From Paludibacteraceae bacterium (GTDB lineage Bacteria > Bacteroidota > Bacteroidia > Bacteroidales > Paludibacteraceae), in assembly GCA_017464475.1 (NCBI GenBank), contig JAFTZQ010000022.1, positions 24,288-88,287 of the forward strand: DNA of 64,000 nucleotides, in the 5' to 3' direction. Numbering within the stretch: the stretch's first letter is position 1; each line of letters opens with the position of its first letter. A program made the position numbers and the translations under genes. The notes beneath the pieces were generated by a model. That model did not search any database and was not told where the DNA came from. It saw only the letters and a list, made by a program, of their open reading frames with translations. Shown piece after piece: positions 1 through 8,674 of this stretch.

Positions 1-61
1 CAAAACGAAGCCATTTGGCACGCTAATTTACCCCCTCCGATATAAAAAATCGCTCTAAAAA

Positions 62-93
62 TTTGCATATATCGAAAAAATGTACTATCTTTG
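62..93 (+). promoter_or_regulatory. Bacteroidota promoter of metK
   Basis: TTTG at 62-65 and TATCTTTG at 86-93 are separated by 20 nt, which fits the sigma-ABfr consensus TTTG-N19/21-TAnnTTTG. The -33 element is extended by GCATATATC and an A-tract, as in many other promoters of the window. Transcription should start near position 100, just before the riboswitch. Confidence 0.85.
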
Positions 94-100
94 CACCCGA

Positions 101-160
101 TTTTGATGTGAGGATGGATTTGACTGCTTGCAACCTCGTTAAAACAATGCTAAAACTTGT
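101..160 (+). promoter_or_regulatory. SAM-II (SAM-alpha) riboswitch in the metK leader
   Basis: The leader carries the SAM-II core: GATTTGACTG, then CTTGCAACCTCGTTA, then CAATGCTAAAAC. It aligns with the known SAM-II aptamer pattern GATTTAACCG..TTGCAA..GCTAAAAA. GAGG (110-113) can pair with CCTC (133-136) as P1, and the GCTAAAA segment supplies the pseudoknot strand. The position directly upstream of S-adenosylmethionine synthetase and directly downstream of the promoter agrees with feedback control by SAM. SAM-II is known mainly from Alphaproteobacteria and also from Bacteroidota. A covariance-model search was not possible here. Confidence 0.8.
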
Positions 161-161
161 G

Positions 162-197
162 CCGCAAGACCAAACAGTCACTTGCGGTTTTATTTTA
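162..197 (+). terminator. Intrinsic terminator following the SAM-II element
   Basis: CCGCAAG (162-168) pairs with CTTGCGG (181-187), and TTTTATTTT follows. It lies between the aptamer and the metK start codon at 210. The expression platform may therefore act by transcription termination rather than only by masking the ribosome site. Confidence 0.75.
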
Positions 198-209
198 GTA
201 AATTACTTT

Positions 210-1502
210 ATGCATTATTTATTTACAAGCGAATCGGTGTCTGAAGGACATCCGGACAAAGTGAGTGACCAGATATCGGACGCGATACTGGACAATATGT
301 TGGCGCAAGACCCGCAGGCTCATGTGGCGTGCGAGACCCTGTGCACGACAGGGCAAGTGGTGATTGCCGGAGAAGTGAGTTGCAAGGGCTGGGTGGACAT
401 TCAGCAGATCGCCCGCAAGACCATTGCCGAGATCGGTTACACCAAAGCGGAATACAAATTCGAGGCGGAGAGCTGCGGTATTCTGACCGCGCTGCATGCC
501 CAGAGCCAAGACATCAACATGGGCGTTTCGCGTGCCGAAGCCGACGAACAAGGAGCCGGTGACCAGGGAATGATGTTCGGTTATGCGACCGACGAAACGG
601 ACAATTACATGCCTCTGACGCTCGACCTGGCGCACACCTTAGTCTATACGCTTGCGCGCATCCGCAAAGAAGGCAAACAGATGCTTTACCTTCGTCCGGA
701 CAGCAAGAGCCAAGTGACTATCGAATACGACGAGCAGAACCGCCCCGTGCGCATCGACACGATCGTGCTGAGCACGCAACACGACGAGGAATTGAGAATT
801 GAGAATGGAGAATTGAGAATTGAAAAAAAGGTTACACCTGAGTTAATCAAGCAAGATGTGATTGATATTCTGTTGCCGCGTGTAGCAACGCGTGACAGCC
901 GTTACGGACACCTGCTGCACGATTTTCTGGAGGACAAGAACGCCAAACTATTGGTGAACCCGACGGGCAATTTCGTCATCGGCGGTCCTCACGGCGACAC
1001 GGGTCTGACCGGGCGCAAGATTATCGTGGATACGTACGGCGGTCGTGGCGCACACGGAGGCGGCGCATTCAGCGGAAAGGATCCGTCCAAAGTGGACCGT
1101 TCGGCAGCTTATGCAGCACGCTGGATCGCCAAACATCTGGTAGCCGCCGGAGTGGCGCACGAAGCGCTCGTTCAGGTCAGTTACGCCATAGGCGTAGCCA
1201 AACCCGTCTCGCTCTATGTCAACACGTACGGCACAGCCCAAGTGCCGATGAGCGACGCAGAGATAGCAGCCAAAGTGAACGAACTGTTCGACCTCCGTCC
1301 GGCAGCCATCATCCGCGACCTCAAACTGACGCAACCGATGTACGAAGAGACCGCCAAATACGGTCACGTCGGACGCACGAACGAAGTGGTCACAAAGACT
1401 TTCTTCGACGCAGACGGCAAAGAATTTACCCGCCAAGTAGAATTATTCACATGGGAGAAACTGAATCGATTAGAAGAAGTAAAAGCCAAGTTTGGCTTGT
1501 AA
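210..1502 (+). CDS. metK: S-adenosylmethionine synthetase
   Basis: The enzyme makes S-adenosylmethionine from methionine and ATP in the cytoplasm. The protein is 430 residues, starts [17 protein letters not shown] and carries the ATP-binding GHPDK motif, [12 protein letters not shown] and the loop [25 protein letters not shown], all typical of MetK. The frame is open upstream to 63, but that stretch covers the promoter and riboswitch, so the ATG at 210 is chosen. Residues about 194-205 ([12 protein letters not shown]) are encoded by a heptad repeat array not expected in MetK; the array falls in a variable loop between conserved segments. The 3' end overlaps lspA by 52 nt, which suggests translational coupling. 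Confidence 0.97.
   Translation: MHYLFTSESVSEGHPDKVSDQISDAILDNMLAQDPQAHVACETLCTTGQVVIAGEVSCKGWVDIQQIARKTIAEIGYTKAEYKFEAESCGILTALHAQSQDINMGVSRAEADEQGAGDQGMMFGYATDETDNYMPLTLDLAHTLVYTLARIRKEGKQMLYLRPDSKSQVTIEYDEQNRPVRIDTIVLSTQHDEELRIENGELRIEKKVTPELIKQDVIDILLPRVATRDSRYGHLLHDFLEDKNAKLLVNPTGNFVIGGPHGDTGLTGRKIIVDTYGGRGAHGGGAFSGKDPSKVDRSAAYAARWIAKHLVAAGVAHEALVQVSYAIGVAKPVSLYVNTYGTAQVPMSDAEIAAKVNELFDLRPAAIIRDLKLTQPMYEETAKYGHVGRTNEVVTKTFFDADGKEFTRQVELFTWEKLNRLEEVKAKFGL
789..824 (+). repeat. Heptad array (GAATTGA type) inside metK
   Basis: Tandem TGAGAAT heptads with one variant copy lie in frame within metK and are translated as [12 protein letters not shown]. The same heptad family recurs at 3099-3130, 31623-31665, 44890-44927 and 50051-50090. 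Confidence 0.9.
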
Positions 1503-2005
1503 TAGCGATCGTAGTGCTGTCGCTGGTCATTGATCAGGCGATCAAACTCTATATCGCTACGCATTTTGCACTGGGCGAGAGCCGCGAGATCTTCTCGTGG
1601 TTCTGGCTGTGCTATGTGGAGAACAACGGCATGGCGTTCGGCATCGAATGGTTCAGCAAGTTAGCCCTGACGCTCTTCCGGCTCGTTGCGGTCGGGCTGC
1701 TGGGATGGTACGTACACACGCTGATCTACAAACAGCAGGCGAAAACAGGCTATATAGCAACCATCGCGTTTATCATCGCCGGCGCATTGGGAAACATCAT
1801 CGACTGCGTCTTCTACGGCAAACTCTTCGGCTATGCCGGATGGTTCTACGGACGCGTGGTGGACATGTTCTATTTTCCGCTGATCCATAATAGCGCCGGC
1901 GAAGTGATCTTCTTCCGCCCGGTGTTCAACTTCGCGGACAGTTGTATAACGTGCGCCGTAGCGGTCATTCTGCTCTTTTATCTCAAAGAGCTGAATGGGA
2001 AATAA
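1451..2005 (+). CDS. lspA: Lipoprotein signal peptidase (signal peptidase II)
   Basis: The enzyme is an inner-membrane aspartic protease that cleaves signal peptides of diacylglyceryl-modified prolipoproteins after Lgt acts. The protein has 184 residues and four predicted membrane segments. The catalytic aspartates are in GNIIDC (D118) and FNFADS (D163), and the family motif ENNGMAFG is at about 57-64. It is slightly longer than the usual 160-170 residues. It overlaps the end of metK, and a DUF4296 lipoprotein gene follows, a common arrangement in Bacteroidota. The start is the ATG at 1451; the next in-frame methionine would remove the first membrane segment. Confidence 0.95.
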   Translation: MGETESIRRSKSQVWLVIAIVVLSLVIDQAIKLYIATHFALGESREIFSWFWLCYVENNGMAFGIEWFSKLALTLFRLVAVGLLGWYVHTLIYKQQAKTGYIATIAFIIAGALGNIIDCVFYGKLFGYAGWFYGRVVDMFYFPLIHNSAGEVIFFRPVFNFADSCITCAVAVILLFYLKELNGK

Positions 2006-2044
2006 GCCCCACCCAGCCTCCCCTGAAGGGGAGGAGACAGGGGG
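2006..2044 (+). repeat. G/C-rich palindromic element, copy 1 (intergenic)
   Basis: The copy begins at the base after the lspA stop codon. Core CCTCCCCTGAAGGGGAGG is palindromic. On the minus strand it matches the consensus CCCTCCCTTGAGGGGAGGG followed by NTGGGGNGRGG. Confidence 0.8.
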
Positions 2045-2056
2045 AATGATGGATTG

Positions 2057-2563
2057 ATGAGAAATCAACTATACATAGTATTGCTTGTGCTAATGGTCCT
2101 TTTCTCCGGCTGCCGCCCGAAAGGGATTTTGAGTTCGCGGGAGATGCGCCAAGTGCTGGTCGATCTGCATAAGACCGACGGCATGCTGCAGACACGCGGC
2201 GCGCGGACCATGGAGTACGAAGACAGAGACCTGTACTACGCCCAAGTGCTGGCGAAACATCATGTGACGCAAGCGCAGTTTGACTCCTCGCTCGTCTGGT
2301 ACACCGCACACCCGCAGTTTTTCAATAAGATCTATCCGAAAGTGCTCAAAGACCTCGAAGCGGAGGAAGAAGCCTTCAACGAGCTCTACGCCGAAGAGTT
2401 GGCGGGCATGAGCAATAAGAAATCAGAAGTCAGCCCTCAGCATTCAACATTCAGCCGGACGGATCTGGACAGCGTGCTTTGGGTGATGCAGAACGGATAC
2501 GGAAACTCGTGGAGACGATGGGAAAGACCGCTCCCCACTCCTCCTTACAGAAGCGAAAAATAA
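2057..2563 (+). CDS. DUF4296 family lipoprotein
   Basis: This is a 168-residue lipoprotein of unknown function. The signal peptide MRNQLYIVLLVLMVLFSGC ends in the lipobox FSGC. The body ILSSREMRQVLVDLHKTDGML is the characteristic start of DUF4296, a family found in Bacteroidota and often encoded beside lspA, as here. A TTG three bases upstream is also possible, but the ATG at 2057 is preferred. Residues about 122-133 (KSEVSPQHSTFS) are encoded by a short degenerate heptad array, in the variable C-terminal part. The stop codon abuts the stop codon of the convergent holA with no spacer. Confidence 0.85.
   Translation: MRNQLYIVLLVLMVLFSGCRPKGILSSREMRQVLVDLHKTDGMLQTRGARTMEYEDRDLYYAQVLAKHHVTQAQFDSSLVWYTAHPQFFNKIYPKVLKDLEAEEEAFNELYAEELAGMSNKKSEVSPQHSTFSRTDLDSVLWVMQNGYGNSWRRWERPLPTPPYRSEK
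2422..2456 (+). repeat. Heptad array (TCAGCAT type) inside the DUF4296 gene
   Basis: Degenerate heptads of the form ATCAGAAGTCAGCCCTCAGC continue as CATTCAACATTCAGC. They are in frame in the coding sequence and resemble the array at 32389-32424 in queE. Confidence 0.75.
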
Positions 2564-3607
2564 TTAGTGCATGATCTTATAGATCAGCTCTTTCCATAGA
2601 TCGGGATCTTTCGCGGAAGGGTTATTGATACCTTTCAGACGCGCATCGGTCTCGCGCAAATACCCGATTATAAGAAATGTCTTACCCGCCGAATAGCGAC
2701 GAGCAGCCATCTCGTAATCCTTGACGAAATAAGGGTTGATACCCAATTCCTTTGCCACCACAGCCTGGGTCTTATTCGGCAGATAGTGGTACATCAGCAG
2801 GTTAGAAAAGAAGGTGAACAGAGGTGCCATCTCGCGAATCATGGGATGGTCCTTGCTACCGCCGAAATACTGCGCAATACGGTTCGCTTTCGCTACATCG
2901 CCGCGGATAAGCGCCGACTGAAGTTCCATAATATTATAATCCTTCGAGATACCTATATTGCGCTCCACCAAGGCTGCGTCAATCGTGTTCACCCCTTCCG
3001 GACGACCCGCAATCAGTTTATCCAATGCGCCAACGATAGCCGACAAGTCTGTTCCCAGATGGTCCGCCAGCAGCGGAGCGACCTTCGGATCTATTTTTAA
3101 TTGAGAATTGAGAATTGAGAATTGAGAATTATATTCGGCGATATAATTAAGAATCCATTTCTCCACCTCATAGTCGCGCAACTTGTCGGACTGCAGCCAG
3201 ACGACCTGCGGGTGTTCCGCCACTTTCTTCCAGAGGTTCTGCCGCTTGTCCGGCTTGCCGTTGTAGCAGATAACCAATACCGTCTGGGGCATAATGACAT
3301 TCAAATACGCCTCCAAAGCCTCCCATTTCTTGACCGCTTGCGCTTCGCGCACAATGACCACCTTGCGTCCTCCCATCATCGCATATCCGCGCGCGGCAGA
3401 AATCACCGGCGCAATGTCCGCTCCCTGCAGATCACGACCATAGACGGTCTGCTGGTCAAACTCACGCGCCATCTCATCCAAAGCGTGCGTGGCAATGAAA
3501 TCATACACGCGGTCGATATAATACGGCTCCTCGCCGCACAGAATATAAATCGGCGCGTACTTGTCGGCTCTCAAAGCCGCCATTATGTCGGAATATTTGG
3601 AGGTCAT
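2564..3607 (-). CDS. holA: DNA polymerase III delta subunit
   Basis: HolA is the clamp-loader subunit that opens the beta sliding clamp. The 347-residue protein shows the family start YAPIYILCGEEPYYIDRVYDFI, the middle segment VVIVREAQAVKKWEALEAYL and the C-terminal domain with helices such as FFSNLLMYHYL and GINPYFVKDYEMAARRYS. Residues about 159-169 ([10 protein letters not shown]) are encoded by a GAATTGA heptad array inserted between conserved parts. It is the last gene of the minus-strand series that begins with the NUDIX gene. A second kind of heptad array separates it from the upstream nucleotidyltransferase gene. Confidence 0.93.
   Translation of the reverse strand: MTSKYSDIMAALRADKYAPIYILCGEEPYYIDRVYDFIATHALDEMAREFDQQTVYGRDLQGADIAPVISAARGYAMMGGRKVVIVREAQAVKKWEALEAYLNVIMPQTVLVICYNGKPDKRQNLWKKVAEHPQVVWLQSDKLRDYEVEKWILNYIAEYNSQFSILNSQLKIDPKVAPLLADHLGTDLSAIVGALDKLIAGRPEGVNTIDAALVERNIGISKDYNIMELQSALIRGDVAKANRIAQYFGGSKDHPMIREMAPLFTFFSNLLMYHYLPNKTQAVVAKELGINPYFVKDYEMAARRYSAGKTFLIIGYLRETDARLKGINNPSAKDPDLWKELIYKIMH
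3099..3130 (-). repeat. Heptad array (GAATTGA type) inside holA
   Basis: Four and a half copies of TTGAGAA/TTGAGAAT on the plus strand, read in frame on the minus strand as part of HolA. Confidence 0.9.
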
Positions 3608-3608
3608 T

Positions 3609-3645
3609 TCTGATTTCTGATGGCTGATAGCTGATGGCTGATAGC
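3609..3645 (-). repeat. Heptad array (GATGGCT/GATAGCT) between holA and its upstream gene
   Basis: Alternating heptads GATGGCT and GATAGCT occupy nearly the whole spacer between holA and the nucleotidyltransferase gene. Confidence 0.9.
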
Positions 3646-3649
3646 TTAC

Positions 3650-4750
3650 TTACTCCCAGCGTCTGTCGGGCGCAAAGAGCCTTCGTGCGCCATGCAACAA
3701 AGTGGTCCACACCAAATGGCGGGCATAAGCGGGGCTGTATGGCGCTATTCGTTTGGCGTTCGCTATACGGGAACGCATCGTATAAATCTTGCGTGCAAGC
3801 CGCCCTTTCGGTGCTTGGTGTTCGTCCTTAGGCGTGCGCATTCTTCCGGATAACAAATCCTCTGTTATTCGCTCCGCACGCGCGGCTACTGCGTCGGTAT
3901 AGAAAAGCGCTTCTTCTTTCGGAAGCCCTAGATAAGCATGCATCACATAGGCATACAATTGCCATGCATCCATGAGCCGCAGCGAGCGCAGATACTTGCG
4001 CAGACGGGGCACATCAATCCTGTCCTTATAATGATGCAGCAGCAGCGTCAGATCGCATATCTGCCGCACATTCGCTCCGGCAGAGAGCAAGTGCTCCCAC
4101 GAATGAAGGAAGATGAGCAGCGCATTGAAGGTCGGCTCCGGCACACGCACCTCAAATCCATTGAGCAGAAGCGGCTCTGCCTGCTGCATTCCTTCTCGCT
4201 CATAATGCGCATAGAGCCGCTCGTCCCGCGGGTGTTGGAGGCTGACCGTCACGCGGTGCACCTCTATCGACACCCCGTCGGCAATGAGGTTATAGTGCTT
4301 GTAATGGTCCAACTCTTCGTCGAACTTAAGCGCATTAGGAAAAGTCTCCCGCATGACCGCACACGCCGGATGGTATTGCTCGGGCCCCACATAGAGGTCT
4401 ATATCCCCCCACGCGCGGTAATGCGGCTCCGGATAGAGCGCCGCAAGCCCTGCCCCTTTCATCAGCACGGCATGAATACCTGCGTTCTGGAATGCCGTCC
4501 AAGCTTTTTCCAATGTGTATTGGAGCGCCACTTGATTCTGCATCGTCGCCATACAGACACTCTTCATCTGCGCACGCACGGCAGCAGAGAGCGTCTCTTG
4601 GTTCAGAGCCGAAGGAAAGACCAGCGCACCTGTTCCCTGCTGCGCGTGAAGCGCCAAAAGGAGCGGTGTCTGCTCCTCCTGCCAAACAACTTGTTCGCCC
4701 CACAATGCAGCGCGAACGAGTGATAGATATGTAGAAAATTCTCTTCGCAC
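3650..4750 (-). CDS. Nucleotidyltransferase family protein (NTP_transf_5-like)
   Basis: The 366-residue protein has the minimal nucleotidyltransferase signature of the uncharacterised NTP_transf_5 family: AVLMKGAGLAALYPEPHYRAWGDIDLYV, with GDIDLYV as the metal-binding Asp-x-Asp motif, and the later EVHRVTV and LLIFLHSWEHLLSAG segments. Members often sit with surface polysaccharide genes, but here the neighbours are era and holA, so the substrate is unknown. The start is a GTG six bases after the era stop codon, which indicates an operon. The C-terminal 60 residues are basic. Confidence 0.8.
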   Translation of the reverse strand: MRREFSTYLSLVRAALWGEQVVWQEEQTPLLLALHAQQGTGALVFPSALNQETLSAAVRAQMKSVCMATMQNQVALQYTLEKAWTAFQNAGIHAVLMKGAGLAALYPEPHYRAWGDIDLYVGPEQYHPACAVMRETFPNALKFDEELDHYKHYNLIADGVSIEVHRVTVSLQHPRDERLYAHYEREGMQQAEPLLLNGFEVRVPEPTFNALLIFLHSWEHLLSAGANVRQICDLTLLLHHYKDRIDVPRLRKYLRSLRLMDAWQLYAYVMHAYLGLPKEEALFYTDAVAARAERITEDLLSGRMRTPKDEHQAPKGRLARKIYTMRSRIANAKRIAPYSPAYARHLVWTTLLHGARRLFAPDRRWE

Positions 4751-4756
4751 AGCAGA

Positions 4757-5695
4757 TTAAGTCAAATCATATCCGTAATGACGCAAGCGCCCTGTGTTGG
4801 AACGCCAGTCGCGATCCACCTTCACAAAGAGCTGCAAGAACACTTGTTTCTGGAAGAAATCCTCGATATCCTTGCGAGCCTGCGACCCGACGCGTTTGAG
4901 GGCTGCCCCGGCTTTGCCGATGATGATACCCTTCTGGCTCTCGCGCTCACAATAGATCACCGCGGAGATGCGGATGAGGTGCTCTTCCTCTTGGAATGAC
5001 TCCACCTCTACCTCCACCGAATAAGGGATTTCTTTGTCGTAATTGAGCAGCACTTTCTCGCGGATGATCTCGTTCACAAAGAATCGCTCGGACTTGTCGG
5101 TCAGCTGATCTTTCGGGAAGAAAGGAGGTCCGACCGGAAGTGCCTCCTTGATCGCATCGAAGAGCTGCGCTACGCCGAAACGCTCTTGCGCCGAGATGGG
5201 AAAAATCTCCGCTTCGGGCAACTGGCTATGCCAGAACGCGACAAGCGACTCAAGGGTCTCTTGGGTCGTCAGGTCAATCTTGTTAATAACGAGGAAAACT
5301 CTCGTCCCCGCAGCCGCCATCCGCTTCACTTTCTCCAGAAAGTCGGGATTACGGTCGATGGTGTCCTGCGGCTCGGTCACATAGAGCAACACATCTGCGT
5401 CCACCAGCGCCGAACGGCTGAACTCCAGCATTTTCTCTTGCAGCCTGTAGTTAGGCGAAAGGACGCCCGGAGTGTCGGAATAGACCATTTGGAAATCCTC
5501 GCCGTTGACGATCCCCATAATACGGTGGCGGGTGGTTTGCGCCTTCGATGTGATGATCGACAGACGCTCCCCCACCAGCGCGTTCATTAACGTAGATTTG
5601 CCAACATTGGGGTTACCAACAATGTTCACAAACCCACTACGGTGGGCCTGTGAACATTGCTGATTGCTGATTGCTGATTGCTGTTTGCTCATCAT
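4757..5695 (-). CDS. era: GTPase Era, 16S rRNA processing and 30S assembly
   Basis: Era binds the 3' end of 16S rRNA during 30S maturation. The G1 motif GNPNVGKS is at residues 27-34, the G3 motif DTPG follows, the G4 motif is NKID, and a C-terminal KH domain includes ERESQKGIIIGKAGAALKRVG. The protein has 312 residues. The first about 14 residues (MMSKQQSAISNQQC) come from a heptad array and precede the usual Era start AHRSGFVNIVG, so the repeat has created or extended the N terminus. The start ATG overlaps the stop codon of the upstream M16 protease gene (TAATG), which suggests coupling. The second ATG at 5692 is also possible. Confidence 0.95.
   Translation of the reverse strand: MMSKQQSAISNQQCSQAHRSGFVNIVGNPNVGKSTLMNALVGERLSIITSKAQTTRHRIMGIVNGEDFQMVYSDTPGVLSPNYRLQEKMLEFSRSALVDADVLLYVTEPQDTIDRNPDFLEKVKRMAAAGTRVFLVINKIDLTTQETLESLVAFWHSQLPEAEIFPISAQERFGVAQLFDAIKEALPVGPPFFPKDQLTDKSERFFVNEIIREKVLLNYDKEIPYSVEVEVESFQEEEHLIRISAVIYCERESQKGIIIGKAGAALKRVGSQARKDIEDFFQKQVFLQLFVKVDRDWRSNTGRLRHYGYDLT
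5657..5689 (-). repeat. Heptad array (GCTGATT) forming the 5' end of era
   Basis: Four GCTGATT-type heptads on the plus strand, translated on the minus strand as repeats of QQSAISN at the N terminus of Era. Confidence 0.9.
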
Positions 5696-8604
5696 TACAT
5701 TACTGCGTCATACAGCTCATCTACGGAGTTGAACAGCTTAGCCGGCGAGAGTTTGGTAACCTTGCAGCCTAACTTCTTCTCGATAGCCTTCAGGTCAATC
5801 TTCTTCGGATCACCCATCAGAACGATTGTTACCGGTTTGCCCTGTATGTTCTCTTTGTAGAACTTCTCGATATCGTTGAAAGTCAGCGCGTCGATAGCCG
5901 CTGCATTGACTTTGGCAGGGTCGTCTTTGTAACCCAGACGCTGCCAGTGCTCATACGCTGCAGCTTTGGAACGCATGGACGGTTTAGCCGTCTGTGCAGC
6001 CTGTTTGAGAGCCGCCTTGAGGGCAACGAGATTAGTAGAGTCAGCCGGCATTTCGTTCAGGATGTCCATATACACGCTGATCGCATCGTTGACCTTGTCG
6101 CTCTGCGTGCCCACATAGCCGATGAAATAGCAGTCCTTACCCGGCAGTTCCGGCGTAGCGTCCACACCATAAGCGGAATAAGCCATGGAGCGTTTTACAC
6201 GGATCTCATTGAGCACGATACCCGTGAAGCCACCGGACATATACTGGTTGAAGGCGTCAGATGCTACATCCGAAGCGATGTCATACGGGCGACCGTTGAT
6301 GTAGAAATAGAGATCCGCCTGCTGTACGTTGCTGTTCGGCAAGAAGAGCACAGTCGGTTTGTCATATTTCTGACGGTCCTGTACGAACGGCGATTTGGAC
6401 GGCTTCATACCTTCTGTCAGCGGCAGGTTAGCCACCAGTTGGTCCTGAGGCAGAGTACCGCAATAGAATACATCCAGCGCGTACTCACGAGCCTGAGCGA
6501 TGAGCGACTGCACTTTCGGCAGACCCATTCCCCAGATGTCCGCGAACGGTACTTCGTCCAGATAAGAGGACTTCTTGCCGTACATAGCGTATTGCATCAA
6601 AGCGGATTTCTGAACGGCTGTCTGTTTCTGACGGATCAGACGGGAAACGAACACACTACCCTTTACTGCATCCAGCTGTTTCTGCTCCAGATAAGGCATG
6701 AGGAGCTGGCGGTTGACCAGATTCATGATCTTTGCCATGTTGCCGTCCTCACCGGTAATAGCAATATAGAAATAGGAGTCGTTGCTACCATAATCCACAG
6801 AAGCACCCAGTTCCGCCATCTGCTGTTTGAAATCCTTACCCTCGGTAGCCGGAGATCCCATGATACCGGCGTTACTCATCAGCGCAGCAGCATAAGGCAG
6901 CAGCGGCATCTCATGCTCACCTACACCGTAGCGGAGAATGAGCGAGAAGATATCATTCTTGTTGTTCGGGGTATAGCGCAGTGTCACGTTCTCGCCCAAC
7001 GAGCTGACTTTCACATCATTGAAATCGTTGAAGGTCTGTTTGAGCGTGCCCTTCGGCAGTTTCTGGAAAGCCTCAGCATAGGCAGTCTTGGCGTTCTTCA
7101 CCGGATCAAGCGGTTTGATATTCGGCTTCGGCAGCGGTTTTGCCTTCATGCTCTTGGTGTCCTCGTCAAAGGAGATGGTCATGTGGTCTGCATCGAAGTA
7201 TTTCTTCGCTACGCGTGCGATCTCCTCTTTGGTGAGGGACTGTATCTTCTCGTTAGCCGTGAAGATGTCATCTACGGGTTTCGCATATGTGAACGCATCC
7301 ACGAGGACATTCATCTTGGTAGAAGGAGACTCATTGAAACTCTTGTAGCTCTGCGCGTACATGTGTTTTACGTTCGCAATCAGTTCATCGGATATCTCGC
7401 CGCGTTTGATCTTGTCGATCTCCTTCATGATGATAGCCTCGGTAGCCTTGTCAGACTCATACATCCGCTGGTTGGCATCGTAGTACGGAACTGCCATTAC
7501 GAACACGCGTCCGTCATTACGACGGGAATCCGAGAAGGCATATGCCTGTCCTACGTCACCCTTGGTGTTCACCTGGTCCAGCAGACCGGTCTGGCCGTTA
7601 TAGAGGAGATTGCATACGAACTCCAATATATCCTGGTCAGGATCACCTTCCTTCACTCCCTGGTAAACCCACGCTACTTGCGGAGTGTAACCCAAGTTAT
7701 AGTGTTTCTTGCCTGTCAGCTGAACAGACGGATAGCTCGGACGGGCAGGCAACTCTTTCGGTTGCAGACGGCCGAAGGTCTCTGCAATCATAGGCTTCGT
7801 GCTCTCGGTATCGAAGTCACCCACAATGATCAATGCCATGTTGTTAGGCACATACCATGTGTTGTAGAACTCGATCAAGCGAGACAGACGCGGATTCTTC
7901 AGGTGCTCCGGCAGACCGATCACGTCACGCTCGTACGGAGAACCTTTGTACACATCCTCCATCAGTTTCTTCTGTGCCTGCGAAGACGGTTCGTTGGCGT
8001 ACATGTTGTACTCCTCAAACACGTTCTCCAACTCAGCCTGGAACGTACGGAACACCGGATCAATCAGACGGTCGGAGAAGATCGTCAGCCAGCGGTACAT
8101 CTCTGCTGCAGGGAACGAGTTGTGGTACGCCGTCAGGTCATAGGACGTGTAAGCGTTCACACCCTCGGCACCGATGAGGTCCAGCATGTTGAAGAAATCT
8201 TCGGTCGAAGAGATCTTCGCTTCACGCATGGAGCATTCGTTGATCTGCGTAGCGAGTTGCTCACGTACTTTCGGATCGGTGGCATCGCTGTACTGGTCGT
8301 AGAGCGCGATGATCGAGTCATAGATCGGTTTCTCTTTCTCCCAGTCGAGGGCGCCGATACGCTGTGTGCCCTTGAAGAGCATGTGCTCCAGATAGTGTGC
8401 CAAACCGGTATATTCGCCCGGTTCGTCCACAGCACCTGCGCGAACTACTACATAGCCCGTTACATCCGGCGCATCGTGGTCTTCCCACAAAAGCACAGTG
8501 AGACCGTTTTCCAACTTGTACTCTGTCAAACCCTCACGGGATTGAGCGGAGAGAAATGCGATGCTGCATACCAGCAGCAGAGCGCTAAGTAAATACTTTC
8601 TCAT
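5695..8604 (-). CDS. M16 family zinc metallopeptidase, secreted, two-domain
   Basis: This is an insulinase/PqqL-like protease of 969 residues with signal peptide MRKYLLSALLLVCSIAFLSAQ. The inverted zinc motif HxxEH is GLAHYLEHMLFKGT (H70, E73, H74), and the downstream glutamate lies in the following helical region. A second M16-like half begins near residue 500 and lacks the zinc motif, as is usual. It probably acts in the periplasm on peptides. It is in the minus-strand series between tdh and era. Its stop codon overlaps the era start. Confidence 0.93.
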   Translation of the reverse strand: MRKYLLSALLLVCSIAFLSAQSREGLTEYKLENGLTVLLWEDHDAPDVTGYVVVRAGAVDEPGEYTGLAHYLEHMLFKGTQRIGALDWEKEKPIYDSIIALYDQYSDATDPKVREQLATQINECSMREAKISSTEDFFNMLDLIGAEGVNAYTSYDLTAYHNSFPAAEMYRWLTIFSDRLIDPVFRTFQAELENVFEEYNMYANEPSSQAQKKLMEDVYKGSPYERDVIGLPEHLKNPRLSRLIEFYNTWYVPNNMALIIVGDFDTESTKPMIAETFGRLQPKELPARPSYPSVQLTGKKHYNLGYTPQVAWVYQGVKEGDPDQDILEFVCNLLYNGQTGLLDQVNTKGDVGQAYAFSDSRRNDGRVFVMAVPYYDANQRMYESDKATEAIIMKEIDKIKRGEISDELIANVKHMYAQSYKSFNESPSTKMNVLVDAFTYAKPVDDIFTANEKIQSLTKEEIARVAKKYFDADHMTISFDEDTKSMKAKPLPKPNIKPLDPVKNAKTAYAEAFQKLPKGTLKQTFNDFNDVKVSSLGENVTLRYTPNNKNDIFSLILRYGVGEHEMPLLPYAAALMSNAGIMGSPATEGKDFKQQMAELGASVDYGSNDSYFYIAITGEDGNMAKIMNLVNRQLLMPYLEQKQLDAVKGSVFVSRLIRQKQTAVQKSALMQYAMYGKKSSYLDEVPFADIWGMGLPKVQSLIAQAREYALDVFYCGTLPQDQLVANLPLTEGMKPSKSPFVQDRQKYDKPTVLFLPNSNVQQADLYFYINGRPYDIASDVASDAFNQYMSGGFTGIVLNEIRVKRSMAYSAYGVDATPELPGKDCYFIGYVGTQSDKVNDAISVYMDILNEMPADSTNLVALKAALKQAAQTAKPSMRSKAAAYEHWQRLGYKDDPAKVNAAAIDALTFNDIEKFYKENIQGKPVTIVLMGDPKKIDLKAIEKKLGCKVTKLSPAKLFNSVDELYDAVM

Positions 8605-8628
8605 TGTTGTTAATTATTTAGTTTTGTT

Positions 8629-8671
8629 CTAGTTTATCTAGTTTAACTAGTTGTACTAGTTTATCTAGTTT
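8629..8671 (-). repeat. Nonamer array (CTAGTTTAT) downstream of tdh
   Basis: Tandem nine-base units CTAGTTTAT, CTAGTTTAA, CTAGTTGTA and CTAGTTTAT fill the spacer between tdh and the M16 gene. The same family occurs between kbl and tdh. Confidence 0.9.
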
Positions 8672-8674
8672 TCT

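Noticed and set aside
5947-8592. A long plus-strand open frame opposite the M16 protease gene
   Set aside because: It is the reverse complement of a clear peptidase gene with signal peptide and zinc motif; the plus-strand translation has no family features.
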